DNA from: Sodiomyces alkalinus F11
Lineage: Eukaryota; Ascomycota; Sordariomycetes; Glomerellales; Plectosphaerellaceae
DNA: 64,000 nt
Assembly: GCF_003711515.1 (NCBI RefSeq)
Contig: NW_021167081.1
Span: 1,600,236 to 1,664,235, forward strand
Direction: 5' to 3'
Shown: positions 34,101 through 46,240 of the stretch, one piece after another
Layout: each line of letters starts with the position of its first letter
Numbering within the stretch: the first letter of the stretch is position 1
Program-made: the position numbers and the translations under genes
Notes under the pieces: generated by a model
What the model saw: only the letters and a program-made list of their open reading frames with translations
Databases searched by the model: none
What the model was told of the DNA's origin: nothing

Positions 34101-36975
34101 CCTTGAGCTCGACCATAACCATGTGACCTCGACGGTCAAGGGGTTTATAATGCGAAGTAATTATGGCATCGACCCATAATTAGGGGAAGAACACTGGCGA
34201 TTCGAGCGCTTGATGAGCTGCGAGGGCCTAAGCTGAAGCTTTTTGCTACCTATAGTCTCGGATGCCAAAACATGGCTAGTTAAGTTCGGTATCAGCATGC
34301 GAAGCACGAATGTCTTTTTCTTTCAGTCGGGACGAACGATTCACGGCGTTTGGGCCCGCCGCCGCTCCTGATCGAACCATGCCGTGCGAGTGTATTCGTG
34401 CTTTGCACTTTGGCCTCGGCCGTCGTGCTGCGGCACCCACAGGACCAAGTGGAGAGGCCGCGCCGGCGGTAGATCCGAAACAAAATAAAAAACCGAGACG
34501 AGTTCCTCCGCTGTCCCGATCCGTCTGTGGGGCGTTTCCTCATTCATCTACGGAAGAGCTGAGTGCCTGTCCGAGTATTACAGATCGATGATACCAGGCC
34601 TGGACGTCCTTTGCTACGACGCAGCGTTGCCTCCTGATCTTAATAATTGCCGCATGCCTGGCATGTTTATGACGCCAAGCGGAGATACTGGGGAAGCACA
34701 GGACGTGCGTCGTAATTAGATGCCAGAAGTGCCTTCGATCCATCAGGTCCCCTACCGCCGATCCGCTGTGCTGAGCTAGTTTATGTGGCGTCCGGGGACC
34801 GCTATCTACGGAAAAACCAACGAACAATTCGGATGGCACTATTTTGACCCCGGCGTCTGTCTGGGTTGTTGCAACTACATGCCTCCTCTTAGGGGTGCGC
34901 TGTACTGAGCTCAAGGAATCCATCCAGCCAACTCCCCCGTCTGATTCCGAGGACTTTGTGACCGGCGAAATTCCGTGCAAAGCAAGCCAGGTAGAGAGGA
35001 GGAGCTCCGAAACTCGGTCTGTAGATATACCAGGCACGGAACGACCCATATGTCGTGCATCTCTTCATGGTTGCTAGAAGCGAGGTTCATGTCCATTGAC
35101 TCGGCCCAAGGCCCCTGTTCTTGCAATAGACAGTGTCCGTTGAAAACACTCCCAACGAGTCGTGTGTCGGTGAGGTAGAGTCGTGTACGGATATATCCCC
35201 ATATAGGCACGAGTTGTACCCTTGCCACGACGCACCGGCTCGAGTCGGGTCGGATCTTCCCTGACATGATGGGAATCGGGATAGCGTCACCGCTATGAGG
35301 CCATAACTTATAAGGGAAGCGTTTTCGAGAACCATCACCGGACCCGTGGCATGTCGTCCTACTTCGTACAACACCACGGTTACTAGCAACCTATACGAGT
35401 CAGGAGCTGGCATGACCGACACCCAACCTATCGTGATTACCCAGGTGTGTCTTGCGAATGTGCCCGAAATAATACGACGGTGTTTATCTAAGCCCAAACA
35501 AAGTTGGACGATTAGTCGCGCGTCTTGTGTAGTTTCCGAGGCATCTCAGATAGATGGGCGAAAGTCCGTCAAGATGGGTGAAGAGACATGCGGAATGTCT
35601 TTGGCTCGAGCAGTGCACTAAAGTCAGTCCTAGGTCATGTGCCTGCCCTGGTACCAATCTAAAGTTCTAAACTTGGGTCTAAATCTCCTACGGATATGAA
35701 CTCGTGAAGTCGTGATGTTGGCAAGGTGATGTTGTCTGGGTTGATATGGGGGTACTTTAGTCCGCACCCCGGCGCTTATATGATAGCGGTACTCGACTGT
35801 TTGATTATACACCACCATGTTGCACAGGACAAGAAGTTGCACCATCACGGCATTATCAGGTGTATTCTAGGTACTTAGTACCTTAATTTAAGGTACTGTT
35901 GGTCCAATTTCAACGGCTGACATGACTTGCTGCAATAACAACGCCCCGTCTTTCAAAGTTCATCACGACGGGTCGTCTCGTATCGCGTTCCCTACGCGGA
36001 GACAGGTATCTGTACATACACGTGCTACCTTGGTACTACGCAATGTAAAGTACAAATACCTCGCAGAATCAAGTGAGATGGAAACTGGGGAGGCACGCGA
36101 CCCCACCCCCAAGCGTAGACCGCGTAAAGTGAGCTGGCGCCGTCCATCATCCATCCACACCCATCCAGTATTCTCCTGCAGGTCATTCGTGTCCCCAATC
36201 TCCCTTATCCCTGCCCAATTTCCCTTTCCCTCTTCGCTGTAATTCCCATTACCGTCTGTCCGATTTGACTGTTTGGTCTTTTCCTCTCCTCCACTGGCCT
36301 CATCTTTTTTCATTTTCCCTTTTCTTCTCCCCCTTGTCCATGTCATGCGATACATTGTATGTTGTTTGACACGGATTATTCGTACCACTTTAACCTCCCC
36401 TTCCACCAGTGAGCGATTGACAGACATACCTTAGTCCGGTCTTTCAGTTATCTGCCCGATCCCGGTCATTCATTCGTCCCGTCGAGGCCTTTCCCTCATC
36501 CTTGGAACCTCATTTCCCACCTGCCCACCCCCGCTCGTCATCACCGGTGTATACTTTATTTAGGCTTGTGAGGATCGGCAACGCAACGGCCCACCCTGGA
36601 CATTTGTTTCTTCTGACACCCTTCTAATTATCGCTTCAACAGCACGCTTCATCTAACATCGAGGGACAACAAGGACGACAAGCAACTTTTTCACAAAGAC
36701 GATCACTTATACCCATTGAATGAAGACTTCACTGCCAGGTACTAGAATGAGCTCGTCTTAGCCACTTCACCTCGACCCCGCCTGTCCTGCGACCTTTAGG
36801 AGTATCACCTCACGTCAATATTGTATTCCCGACATCCGCGAGGGGAAAACATCAATAAACAAAACAATTGCCATGTAATGGGCACAGTGTCAACAGACGA
36901 CCAAAGCAGCTTTGACTACTTATTTATACATTTTACAGAGGTGCGGAACTCCAGCGCTGCGAAAACAACAGTGCC
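31191..36975. other. 5.8-kb interval without a recognisable gene
   Basis: Longest gene-free stretch of the window, between divergent subtilase and F-box genes. Near the subtilase it has a poly-A tract (31298-31318, poly-T on the coding strand) and GA-rich DNA (31870-31965). Palindromic TACCTAGGTA words occur at 32925, 33569-33594 and 35868-35896, and GTAC-rich words at 33602-33626 and 34003-34027. Open frames up to 169 codons occur (for example minus 34540-35049) but none resembles a protein family or shows coding-like composition. From about 36120 the plus strand is pyrimidine-rich, as in a long 5' UTR of the F-box gene. Confidence 0.5.
33569..33594. repeat. Tandem copy of the TACCTAGGTA palindrome
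   Basis: Two overlapping perfect palindromes of TACCTAGGTA, joined to a CCTTAAGG palindrome, in intergenic DNA. It is one of the clearest members of the family discussed in the findings. Confidence 0.85.
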
Positions 36976-38898
36976 ATGCCAGATCTCGCCGGAGAAGATG
37001 GGCCTCAGGCCGGTTGTGACGCCCACCTCGACGTCAAGTCTCAAGACCGAGATATCGGGATAGTCACGCGGGGCTCGCGGGTAGACTCCCTTGGAAAGGC
37101 TGACGAAGAACCGACCCGTATCGCCGTTACCACCGCCTTCCCCAATCCTTCCTCGAACCCAGTGTCGCCGGGCCCTTCCAGTCCGCCTTTGGAACAAGCC
37201 CGGGACCCCGACTTCGTCCCGCCCGCGCGCCCTAGCAGCACGCCCTTTTTATATCCCGAACATCGCGACGCGACCTGCTGCCGCCCCCTATCCTCCGACG
37301 ATGACGAACCAGCCACGGCCCAACAAGACGACGAGACTGCGGTCCCCTCCCCCGCCGACCCGAGCCAGAAGAACGGCAGCTTGAACAACCTACCTCCAGA
37401 AATTGTCGAGGTCATTCTGGATCATCTGTTTGGCTACCGCGTATCGGCCAATTCAAAAAGCTCCCTGCACATGCACAGCGTCACCAAAAGCTGGAACACG
37501 GCCTTGCGCCATGCCCGCAGGAAAGAGGTCTCGTCCTTGGCTCTGGTCAGTCCTTCTTGGAGGGTCTTGGTCCAACAGCGGCTCTTCCGCCACCTCAAAC
37601 TCAGGGCCACCACCGACTATCTCGGCATGGCCGCCCTCTTCTTGACCAACCGGCCCTATCTGCGGTCCTACGTCAAGCATGTCGAGCTCTGGTTCCCCGT
37701 CTTCCAGCCCAGACATGGGCCGCTGACCAGCAACGGGCCGATACACTTGCCGTTCCCGTTCCCGCCGCCGAGGAACAACAACCAGGGAGCAACCGAGACG
37801 TATCTGCGGACGACCGCAAACTGCACGCTCGAAGAAGCCCTCATCTTCGTCCTCTCCGTGCTGCCCAGCGCGATCGTCCTGACTCTCGAGGGAGGGGAGC
37901 GGAAGAAGGCGCCCAAGGTGGTGCATACCTCGTGGGCGAAGCCTGACGAGTCGTATCTGCCCGTCCTGCCGGGCGTGCGCACCCTCGTTACGAAGGGGCA
38001 GTGGAACCTGCTGCGCACCGACGAGGACTTCAAGGCCATCCTCTCGTCCCTGCCCAACCTGGCCGAGTGGCACGGATCGTACAGCAAACCCAAGTCGAAG
38101 AGCTACCTCAGCATGTACCGAGCCTTGCCCATGCTACCCGCCCACCTGACGAGCCTCCACCTGAATCTGGAGAGCGACTACCGGCGAGAGCTGTCCTGCC
38201 CGGCCTTCTTCATGAAAGTCTCCAGTAAGATCCACTTCTGCCTAGGACTGGCCGAGGCGACGCTGCCCCTCGAGCGCCTGTCCTACACCGGCCGCGTCTG
38301 CAAGGTCTTCTTCCTCGCCCTCGCGGCCCGCAGCGACCCGAGGATGAGCAAGATCAAGTCCATCGATATCACCGTCAAGAACTGCTGCCGGAACTCGCAC
38401 CAATATCACGATTCGGGGAGCGGGATCCAGGACATGCAGTTCATCTCTTCGTTCGAGCTTCTTGTCGTCGCCGCAATCCGCGCTCTGAGCAAACTTCCTA
38501 GGCTCGAGTACCTCCGCATTCGATTCATCGACCTGGGTTCGTGGCCTCCCTTTTATATATATATAGAAACCTATTTCATTGTGATTGATTCGGAACATGT
38601 AAAAAAAAGCTAACACGTCTCGAAAAAAACAGATTCCCCTGTCCCGCCTCTGAATCCTTACTTCCTGCTCAGGGGTAATACGTGCTGGGGGGTTTGGAGC
38701 GACTTTATCCTGACGGAGCTGCACAAGGCCAGGCCGACGGCCCAGTTTGAAGAATTGAGCGATTCGTTCGGCGAGATCGGCTACAACAAGGAGGGACGGC
38801 TGGTTATCAGCACGGCCCCGACCTCCAAGTCCCAGTTTCGGTCTCTTAAGCTGGCCAATTATGCATTGTTGTCGGGATCTATTGCCGGCGCCTCTTGA
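36976..38898 (+). CDS. F-box-like protein with leucine-rich C-terminal region
   Basis: Exons 36976-38536 and 38633-38898 (96-bp intron, donor GTTCGT, branch GCTAAC, phase 1) encode 608 residues. Residues 1-130 are disordered, Pro/Ser/Asp-rich. Residues 136-190 hold an F-box-like segment (LNNLPPEIVEVILDHLFG) with a second half ALVSPSWRVLVQQRLFRHLKL. The remainder contains leucine-spaced strands (LPGVRTLV, LPNLAEW, LTSLHLNLESDYRREL, LERLSYTG, LPRLEYLRIRF), as in fungal F-box proteins with LRR-like folds that recruit substrates to SCF ubiquitin ligases through Skp1. The substrate is unknown. Exon 2 adds a conserved-looking tail (FLLRGNTCWGVWSDFI). F-box assignment is by pattern; alternative: a degenerate F-box protein of another role. 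Confidence 0.82.
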
Positions 38899-39940
38899 AG
38901 AATTTGACACCATCTAGCTGCGACAAATGGCGGGATTTTTTTTCCTTTTTTTCTCCTTTTCCACTCACCCCGGACGGGATATGCATTACATGGCCCAGCA
39001 CAGCCCCTGTCTTGACGACGGCTCATGACGACCTCTCATATTTTCTCTCTCTCTTTTTTTCTTTTTTTTCGCCTTTGGTTTTGTGAGGCATGGATTTCTG
39101 ATCTTCTTCCTTATTGAGGGGCATGAGGGCGTTCGTTGGGAATCTCCGTGGAACCTGCGGAAGCTGGGAGAGGCATACCCCTTTTGGTGTTTTGGGTTTG
39201 GGCGTTAAAAGGGCATTCGGATTATTTCCTCTTTTTCCGTTTTCTACTGGTTCCCTTTTCTACTGCTTCCCTTGGGGAAGAGATGGATTTGCTACAGCTG
39301 GGACGCAGAGTGATTATAATCTGAGCGAGATGACAAATCACATACTACTTGATATCTACTTCGTACAGAAGCACGCAAAGGCCAATTAAGGCTCACGAGT
39401 CAATCACGGCTTAGTCAGCCACATATGGTGGACTTGCTTCACACCGAGATTCGCCGTCAGGATCCATCCTCTACCTTACCTGAGGCAACAAACTTGACCA
39501 AGCCGAATTTGGGAGATTGAGTCCTGTCATTTCCGAACGATTCATTGACATCGTCAACATAGACCTTTCCCCGTCGCTTCACATTAGCTGCCTGTTTTGT
39601 TTGAAATATTCAAGATACGCTCCCACAACCCTTTTCTGAGGCTTCGTCCGCCCCATCTACGAACAGGTTGCCCCTACAGACTTTATTATTATTTACCTGA
39701 AGAGTGAGCCCCTTAATCCTTCAATCCCCATGCTGATCATTTTTAAGACTGACTAAATCTAGATCTTTCTTTTCTTTATCTTTTTATACCTGCTCCTCAT
39801 TTTTGAAGAAACATTCGCACGCTCTTTTTGATGTTGGTGGTCTGGTCATCAACACGACGTCCTCGAGCTTAGTACACAGAGTCTGGGTAGACGCAGAGCT
39901 TTTGAACATCCAACTACTAGAGTCAACGGCCAACGCAATC
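38899..39940. other. Intergenic interval, F-box 3' end to TDG promoter
   Basis: 1.04 kb between same-strand genes. T-rich runs at 38938-38960 and 39045-39072 probably lie in the 3' UTR of the F-box gene. A TACCTTACC word is at 39473. No coding ORF is seen; the frame of the TDG gene is open back to 39803 but has no ATG before 39941. Confidence 0.45.
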
Positions 39941-40966
39941 ATGAAGGAACAGCCAAACGTCGAAGAAGCTGGAGTCAAAACGGCGTCCTTTGAAGGGCGT
40001 CTGCAGCTCCAGGATTTCATGCACTGTCCGGCTGTGGCCTCGCCCTCACCTTCACCCGGCCCGTCAACCTCACTGTCGCCCATCCACCGAAGTCCCCGTC
40101 TGATTCGTGCATCATCCTCACAAGCCTACCAGTCCTACCCCATCCCATCCTCATCCTCGGGACCAAGCCCTCTCCAGCGCAAACCATCCTCATCATCAAC
40201 GTCCACCCCACTCGCCGCATCCGCATCCCCCTCAACCTCCTCAAAGAAACGCAAGCGCAACACCTCAGGCTACGCCCCGCCCTCAACCTACGCCCACCTC
40301 CCAGGCCTCACCGACTCCCTAGGCCCCAACCTCCTCATCCTCTTCGTCGGCCTGAACCCGGGCATCCGCACCGCCCAAACAGGCCACGCCTACGCCCATC
40401 CCTCCAACCTCTTCTGGAAACTCCTCCACTCCTCCCGCATCACCGACCGCCTCGTCCCCGCCTCCCTCGACAGCACCCTCCCGGTCCGCTACAGCCTGGG
40501 GCTCACCAACATCGTGGCCCGCCCGACCCGCAACGGCGGCGAGCTGCGCCCCGCCGAGCTGGACGCCGGCTTCGCCGCCCTGGAGGACAAGGTGCGCCGC
40601 TGCAGGCCCGAGGTCGTCTGCCTCGTCGGCAAGTCCATCTGGGAGAGCGTCGTGCGCGTGCGCCGCGGGCGGGCGCTCGGGAAGGGGGCGTTTTCGTACG
40701 GGTGGCAGGACGAGGCGGAGAATATTGGCGCCCCCATTCCAGACGAGGGGGCGGGGGGGGATGGCGGTGGTGGTTGGAGCGGTGCGAGGGTTTTTGTGTC
40801 GAGTAGCACGAGCGGATTGGCTGCTACTCTGTCCCCGGCGGAGAAGGAGAAGATATGGAGGGAGCTGGGGGATTGGTGTGTTAAGCGGAGGGCTGAGAGG
40901 GCCGAGAGGGCCGCAGAGGCAGGGCCAGAATCGTCTCTAGGCATTGAGAGGGTCGAGCCGGAGTGA
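39941..40966 (+). CDS. G/T mismatch-specific thymine/uracil-DNA glycosylase (TDG/MUG family)
   Basis: A single exon of 341 residues. The first 110 residues are disordered (Ser/Pro-rich, basic SSKKRKRN patch, probably a nuclear signal). The catalytic domain starts at about residue 118: LFVGLNPG with the catalytic Asn of motif 1 (GxNPG), HPSNLFWKLLH, LTNIVARPTRN, CLVGKSIWE, and a motif 2 of the form VSSSTSGL, equivalent to the minor-groove loop PSTSGL/MPSSSA. Family members excise thymine or uracil from G:T and G:U mismatches in the nucleus as the first step of base-excision repair. The start at 39941 is the first in-frame ATG; an upstream open stretch lacks an ATG. Confidence 0.92.
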   Translation: MKEQPNVEEAGVKTASFEGRLQLQDFMHCPAVASPSPSPGPSTSLSPIHRSPRLIRASSSQAYQSYPIPSSSSGPSPLQRKPSSSSTSTPLAASASPSTSSKKRKRNTSGYAPPSTYAHLPGLTDSLGPNLLILFVGLNPGIRTAQTGHAYAHPSNLFWKLLHSSRITDRLVPASLDSTLPVRYSLGLTNIVARPTRNGGELRPAELDAGFAALEDKVRRCRPEVVCLVGKSIWESVVRVRRGRALGKGAFSYGWQDEAENIGAPIPDEGAGGDGGGGWSGARVFVSSSTSGLAATLSPAEKEKIWRELGDWCVKRRAERAERAAEAGPESSLGIERVEPE

Positions 40967-41533
40967 TTTGTACTTGGTTGGACACACACATGATAAATAG
41001 ATGAAAATTACGACGCAGCCATTGGATTTATTAAGCGTCAGATCCTGGATGTCTATGTGTTGGCACATGAAGAATATTCAAAAGTGGCATTGACTGTAGA
41101 TGTCTTCGCCGTAGGTCTGAAAAGGACCGGCTCGCGACAACTAGGGAGTATCAACACACGAACTGCAGCGTCGGTCATGAAAGAAAATCTTGAGGAAGTC
41201 TTCTTAATGGTATCTATCGGCCCGTCAATCCCAAACACCTCTTAACTCCGGACATTGCGAGGCTAATTGTACATGGGCATGAGAACCATGCATGGTCATC
41301 TCCGCGCAAAGACGAAGGTCAAACAGACAAAGAAAAAATAAGAATAAAAAGGAGGGGGAAAGGATTGAAGAGAAAGGGGATATCAAGCTTGTTAACCTGC
41401 CCCTGTTCAACACATTATGCATCCCGCAAACGGTCTAGATGATAGGGCCTTCTCCATAAAGCTTCGTAAAGGAGCAAAGGAAAATAGATACGATAAGAAA
41501 GAAATATGGGGAATAAGCCGGCAAAAGGCCGAC
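40967..41533. other. Convergent 3' region between TDG and the DUF7732-like gene
   Basis: 567 bp between converging stop codons; ordinary A-rich 3' flank sequence. Nothing else is seen. Confidence 0.4.
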
Positions 41534-42516
41534 TTAAACCATGAAAACAGCAGCAGCAGCAAAGGCTACCGTTGGCCACCAACCGAGGCGCTGCACCGTA
41601 GAAGAAATGCTCGCGTTCGGGTCCATGAGGGTGGTATCGTCTGGCAAAGTGCCATTCAGTAGGATGGTACTCTCATTCTCGTAGTCGGCGACCTGGATGA
41701 CGGAGGTGTTGAGATGAGCGAAGGAGCCGTTCCCGACGAGGTCATCCAAGAAGAGGTTGCGCTCCTCTTCGGTGGAAGGCTCGTCACAACCGCAAGGGAG
41801 ATCTTCGGCGCAGCCGCACATGACGGGCTTGGTCTGGTTCTCGCTGGCCGACTGGTTGAAGAATGTGTAGTCGTTCTCCCAGCGGTAAACATTGATGCTG
41901 CGCTCCTCGCCGTCTTCTTCATCGTCGCCACCACGGTGGCCACCTCCAAAGCCGCCGTAGTACCAGTAGCCGGGCCAGAAGGCAAGGGCAGCACCACCGA
42001 TGGCGAAAGGAAGGATGGCTGCGCCTGGACTCCGGTTGCCGGATCGATAGGGTACGGCGGCACCGCCTCCGTATCGTGGGTTCGAGGGGCTGCCGTATCG
42101 GGGCTGGGGACCGCTTCCTGTCCTAGTGCGGCCGCCTAGCGGGCCACCGGTTCTGGGTCTGTTGAGCAGAGGGGTTGGTTGTTAGTGAAACTGCCGAGGA
42201 AAACAAAGAAATCGCCACATGAGGAACGGATTCCAGATGGATCGAGGGGTCGAACTTACGCTGGGGATGAACCGCCGCGAGAACCACCTCCGCCGCGAGA
42301 GCCGCCGCCACCACCACCTCTGCCTCCTCCACCGCCGCCGCCCCTGCGCTTCCATAGCTCTTGGGCTTGAGGGTCTTGTCCGGCATCATCACGAGGGACG
42401 ATCTCGAGTGCTCGTTCGATATGGACATTGTCTTGGTTCGGCGCCGCGATGGCGATGGCGCTGGCCGAGGCCGAGCTCGCTAGGGCTACCGCGAGGAGAG
42501 TAAAATGGAACCTCAT
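41534..42516 (-). CDS. Secreted, probably GPI-anchored glycine-rich protein (DUF7732-like)
   Basis: Exons 42260-42516 and 41534-42158 (101-bp intron, donor GTAAGT, acceptor CTCAACAG, phase 2) encode 293 residues. It has a signal peptide (1-22, Ala/Leu-rich) and a Gly/Arg/Ser low-complexity region split by the intron. An aromatic Gly segment FWPGYWYYGGFGGG follows. The conserved domain has a Cys cluster (MCGCAEDLPCGCD) and NGSFAHLNTSVIQVADYENESTILLNGTLP, with many N-glycosylation sites. The last 15 residues are hydrophobic, ending TVAFAAAAVFMV, consistent with a GPI-anchor signal. The domain resembles the fungal family catalogued as DUF7732 (from memory, not searched). Role unknown, presumably cell wall or surface. 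Confidence 0.82.
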
Positions 42517-44426
42517 GGTTGCAGGCAAGGTTGGGCGAACCCCACAGAATTGCGGTAGGATCTCAGAAAATTATTCAAGTTGAGAGTCAAGTTGAAATTC
42601 AGGATTCTTTGGGATAACGCGGCTTTGAAAATGCGATTGCTAGGCCGATCGATGTTGATGCGTCTCGAGTTGGATATGATTTGGGTATTGAAAAGAGGGT
42701 CGAGAAGTCGGCCGTCCTGCTCGACGAGACGAGGTATTAATGACGGAGTGAGTTATTAGGGTCGGTCAGTCACCACCTGATCCGCAAATTAAGTCCTTCC
42801 CGGTTGCAGGGATTGAACGTAAGGGTCGAACAAGGGAAAGGCAGATTGGAGGCGAATGGGGAGATGTGTGGTTGGTCCCTGCTATCCGAAGGAGGCGGTG
42901 CAATTTACAAATTCTGTTGTCAACTTCACCATCGATCCAAAGAAGCGGCAGGAAGCAGGGATCATATGCCAAGCTACACCGCAGTGCGCCACGAGGCCCA
43001 CTTTAAGATTAGCCGTGAGGGGGGCAAAAATGGAAAAAAAAAAAAAAAACCCTCCGTTTGGAAGTACGCCACAGTAATTAGCTGCACGTACAAAGCTGTT
43101 GCTGCCCTTATTAAAAAGTTGCACCTGGAGGAGTGGCCATGACATGAACGAATAATCAGCGCATAGTCAGGGACATACGACGTAAGTGTGTTAGGCAGTC
43201 TACACGACGCTACATCGTACATTCGTTGCCACTTCTTTTCCTAAGGTACCTAGGTAAGGTAGTCACTGACGTCAGAGTGGATGGCGGGTCCGATGGTTTC
43301 GTCGAGGGCAAAATGTCAAGTGCGACTGACACAAATTACAGACGTCAACAACCTGGGGAAAATGGGGCAAAGTGAAGACGTCGGTCCTTCCTTTCCCTTC
43401 GTATGACATTACCATCTTTCTTACGCCGATACAGCCTCGAATCCTTCTCTACACGTACACCACTGCAGCACTGGTTCACCTACCAAAACAACCTTCTCGG
43501 ACAAAGCACTCCTTGACCTAAAACGTCCAGTGGCTCATTCCCTGCATGTGCCAATTCTATGTTCGAATAATCACACCAGAGGAGAAGATTGTCGTTTATT
43601 GGCCTGCGAGGTATCCGGGTTGTCCCGACACAACTATCCATAAGGTATCGATCGGTATGCGTTAGGATTAAGTTGGGCTTCGGTGTCTTAAAACTACCGT
43701 AGGGCTGGCTGCCACGTCCCAGAGGGTCCAATTTCGCGGGCCATTGCGTTTATTCCGGATCCAGGGGTCCAGTGCTTATCTTAAGGTAGGTAATACAGAT
43801 GCACGGATGGGTGTTTGGGGTTCTCCGATGTCTTGATTACCTGTGACACCTAACCTCTCAGTTTGACATTGCCCCATAGCTGAGAATTTTGCCATTGCAC
43901 ACGTGTAGATTCCGATGGCCTGGGGAAGGACACTCTGCCTCGCGCCAAGTACCCCGTACCTACAAAATACCTAGGTACGGAGAACATCACCCCGAGGCCA
44001 CCTGATGGCTCCACTTTCACTCGTGCTCGTGCCCACTGCCTGCAGCTTGCCGGTGTGCTTTCGTCCTAATCACGTCGGACGGAGCACATCTGAACCTGGG
44101 CCAACTCGAGGCAGTGCAATTATACGTTTCCAGGTACCAGGTACTCTGATATACGATATATCCAAGTCGTGGCTTACTTACTCGCATACCTAGACACTTC
44201 CCCGTGTGCAACCGATTCGACTCTTGTACCGCCGTCACTTTCTCAGCACTACCCATCCCATTTTGGCATCTCCAGTCATCGCTTCGACTTCTCCTCATCC
44301 CATTCGCAGGACAGATCGAGGGTTATCGTCTGTCGCACTCGCACCAGGGGGGGGGAACCCTTCAACGCCCTCTGGGTCCGTCTTCTAACCTGTACCTTGC
44401 TTTCTTCTGTCACTGCCGCCCCTGCC
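42517..44426. other. Divergent intergenic interval
   Basis: 1.9 kb between the secreted-protein gene and the ANCHR-like gene. Contains an A16 run (43034-43049), a palindromic cluster CCTAAGGTACCTAGGTAAGG (43240-43259) and TACCTAGGTACGG (43969-43980). No coding-like ORF. Confidence 0.45.
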
Positions 44427-45834
44427 ATGGCAAACGAAGACAAAAGTCTCCTTGATAGGCTGAACGCCCTTAAGGGTGGTGATGCTGGTATATCACTCGA
44501 CCGCTCATCAAAGTAAATTCCAATTTCTCTCGCTATAACTTCGCCTTGTGTCACCAGGCTAAGTCATTCTAAGCGCCCTCAATCTCCCACTTGGCATAGA
44601 GCGTGCCAAGCCGCCGTCTAGGGAAGATGCCCTAGCTGCAAGGCTGAAGTCCCTCAGGAATACCCCTGACGGGGAAGGCTCATCGTCTCCTCGGCCGGCC
44701 AACTTTGATCTCCGGTCAGCATCCATGCTATCACAGCCAGCACCTTCAAGTCTGCCTAGCAAGCGTACTGGCTTCTCGCCCTCACCGAAGCCCACCTCAC
44801 TCGATCAGGTATCAGCGCACACTTGCACACTGAACCCAGAAGATGATGTCGGCGAGGATCCTTTGCTGCAGACGGACGATCAGACCCTAGAGGACCTCCT
44901 TCGAGATGAGGACGTCACCTGTCATGCGCCAATCTGGGGTAATGATCCCACCCCTGAACCTGGCCGCGTGGAAGCTCTCCTGCAAGAACTGTCCCAAGAC
45001 ATCCCTCGGTCTTCACCAGGGGAGGGAGTAAAAGAAACCACCACTGCGAGTCCGGATACTACAGAGAGAAAACACGAAGACGACGACGATGCCGGCTCAG
45101 ATGGCTCGGATGATTCGGAAGGGCAGAAGATGTCACTCGACGTTGACATGCTAATGTCCCAAGCTCTTGATCAAGCGAAACTCGAAGCCAGGCTGAACCC
45201 AGACCCGGATGGCTTGGATTCTGCTGCCAAGGAGAAAGACCCCAGCTCAGCTGACGAGCCTCCTCCCACTGAGCAACGAGTCGGGGTGGACCTCTCCCTC
45301 CCCTTTGTGCCCTCCGCCATAAAATCGGCGACCTTGCACGAAGAATCCGACGACCTCGCCGCATCTCTCTCTCTCCCATCTGTACCAACCACAAAGACCA
45401 CTACCGGCCCGAAATCGTCTTCCTCCGCCAACCTAGAAACCGACCTCGCCGCCCGCATGGCCGCCCTCCGCCTCCCAAGCAACAGCCCGAAAACCAACAC
45501 CGAAAACGACGGTGACCACGACGATGAGAGCGGCGGTCTCGGCCTTGGCCTCCCCTCTGTCCCGACTGCCAAACCCACCGACAAGACCGTGGAACGCCTG
45601 ACCACCAAGACGGGCTACACAGACGACGACGCCGACACGTGGTGCACCGTCTGTTTAGAGGATGCTACCCTCCGTTGCCTGGGCTGCGACGACGACGTCT
45701 ACTGCACGCGCTGCTGGCGTGAGATGCACGTCGGCCCCTTCGCTGCCTTTGACGACCGCACTCACAAGGCCGTCTTGTTCAACAAGGACCGGAAGAAAAA
45801 GGAGCCGAAGAAGAGGGTGGCCCTGGGCGCCTGA
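44427..45834 (+). CDS. ANCHR/ZFYVE19-like abscission-checkpoint zinc-finger protein
   Basis: Exons 44427-44512 and 44574-45834 (61-bp intron, phase 2) encode 448 residues. Two N-terminal motifs, LLDRLNALK (residue 8) and EDALAARLKSLR (about residue 50), have the spacing of MIT-interacting motifs that bind ESCRT proteins; related motifs recur further along (AARMAALRLP). The middle is acidic and disordered. A C-terminal Cys-rich finger (about 386-414; CTVC...CLGC...CTRC, then His) matches the ZFYVE19 C-terminus rather than a RING. In animals ANCHR holds VPS4 to delay cytokinetic abscission (NoCut checkpoint); the fungal role is inferred. The upstream boundary rests on the ATG at 44427 and the phase-compatible splice. 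Confidence 0.85.
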
Positions 45835-46240
45835 TGTCCCGGATTCCCTTTGCCCCCTTCGCCCTTCTGCTTCTTCTTTTTATTTTTATTTTTTTATGAC
45901 TTCTACGGACTACTTTATTGCACGAGAGTGATATCATGATGTATGACAATTGAATTATGCTGTTCATGTGTTCCTCATGGTCAATACGAAACAGACCGCG
46001 ACTCCGACGCTCTGCCTATACGAACAGAAATGCCATCTTTTGCCTCCTTTTTTTTTTGGTGCTTGCGCATTCATATTCCCATTACCCACTTGATTTCATT
46101 CCCACTGAACAATTTCCCTGACCATGATCCGTAAGTCCCTAATCATCCTACACAGTGGCATTTTCCGTCAAAACAGATGTTGACTCGAAAACTCGGTAAT
46201 CTCACAAGCATACGCAAAACGCAAAATACAAAAGTAAATT
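45835..46240. other. Convergent 3' region
   Basis: 406 bp between converging stop codons, with T-rich runs at 45871-45895 and 46049-46058 and no coding ORF. Confidence 0.4.

Noticed and set aside
34540..35049. 169-codon minus-strand ORF in the large gene-free interval
   Set aside because: No domain, no clear splice context and composition unlike the neighbouring genes.
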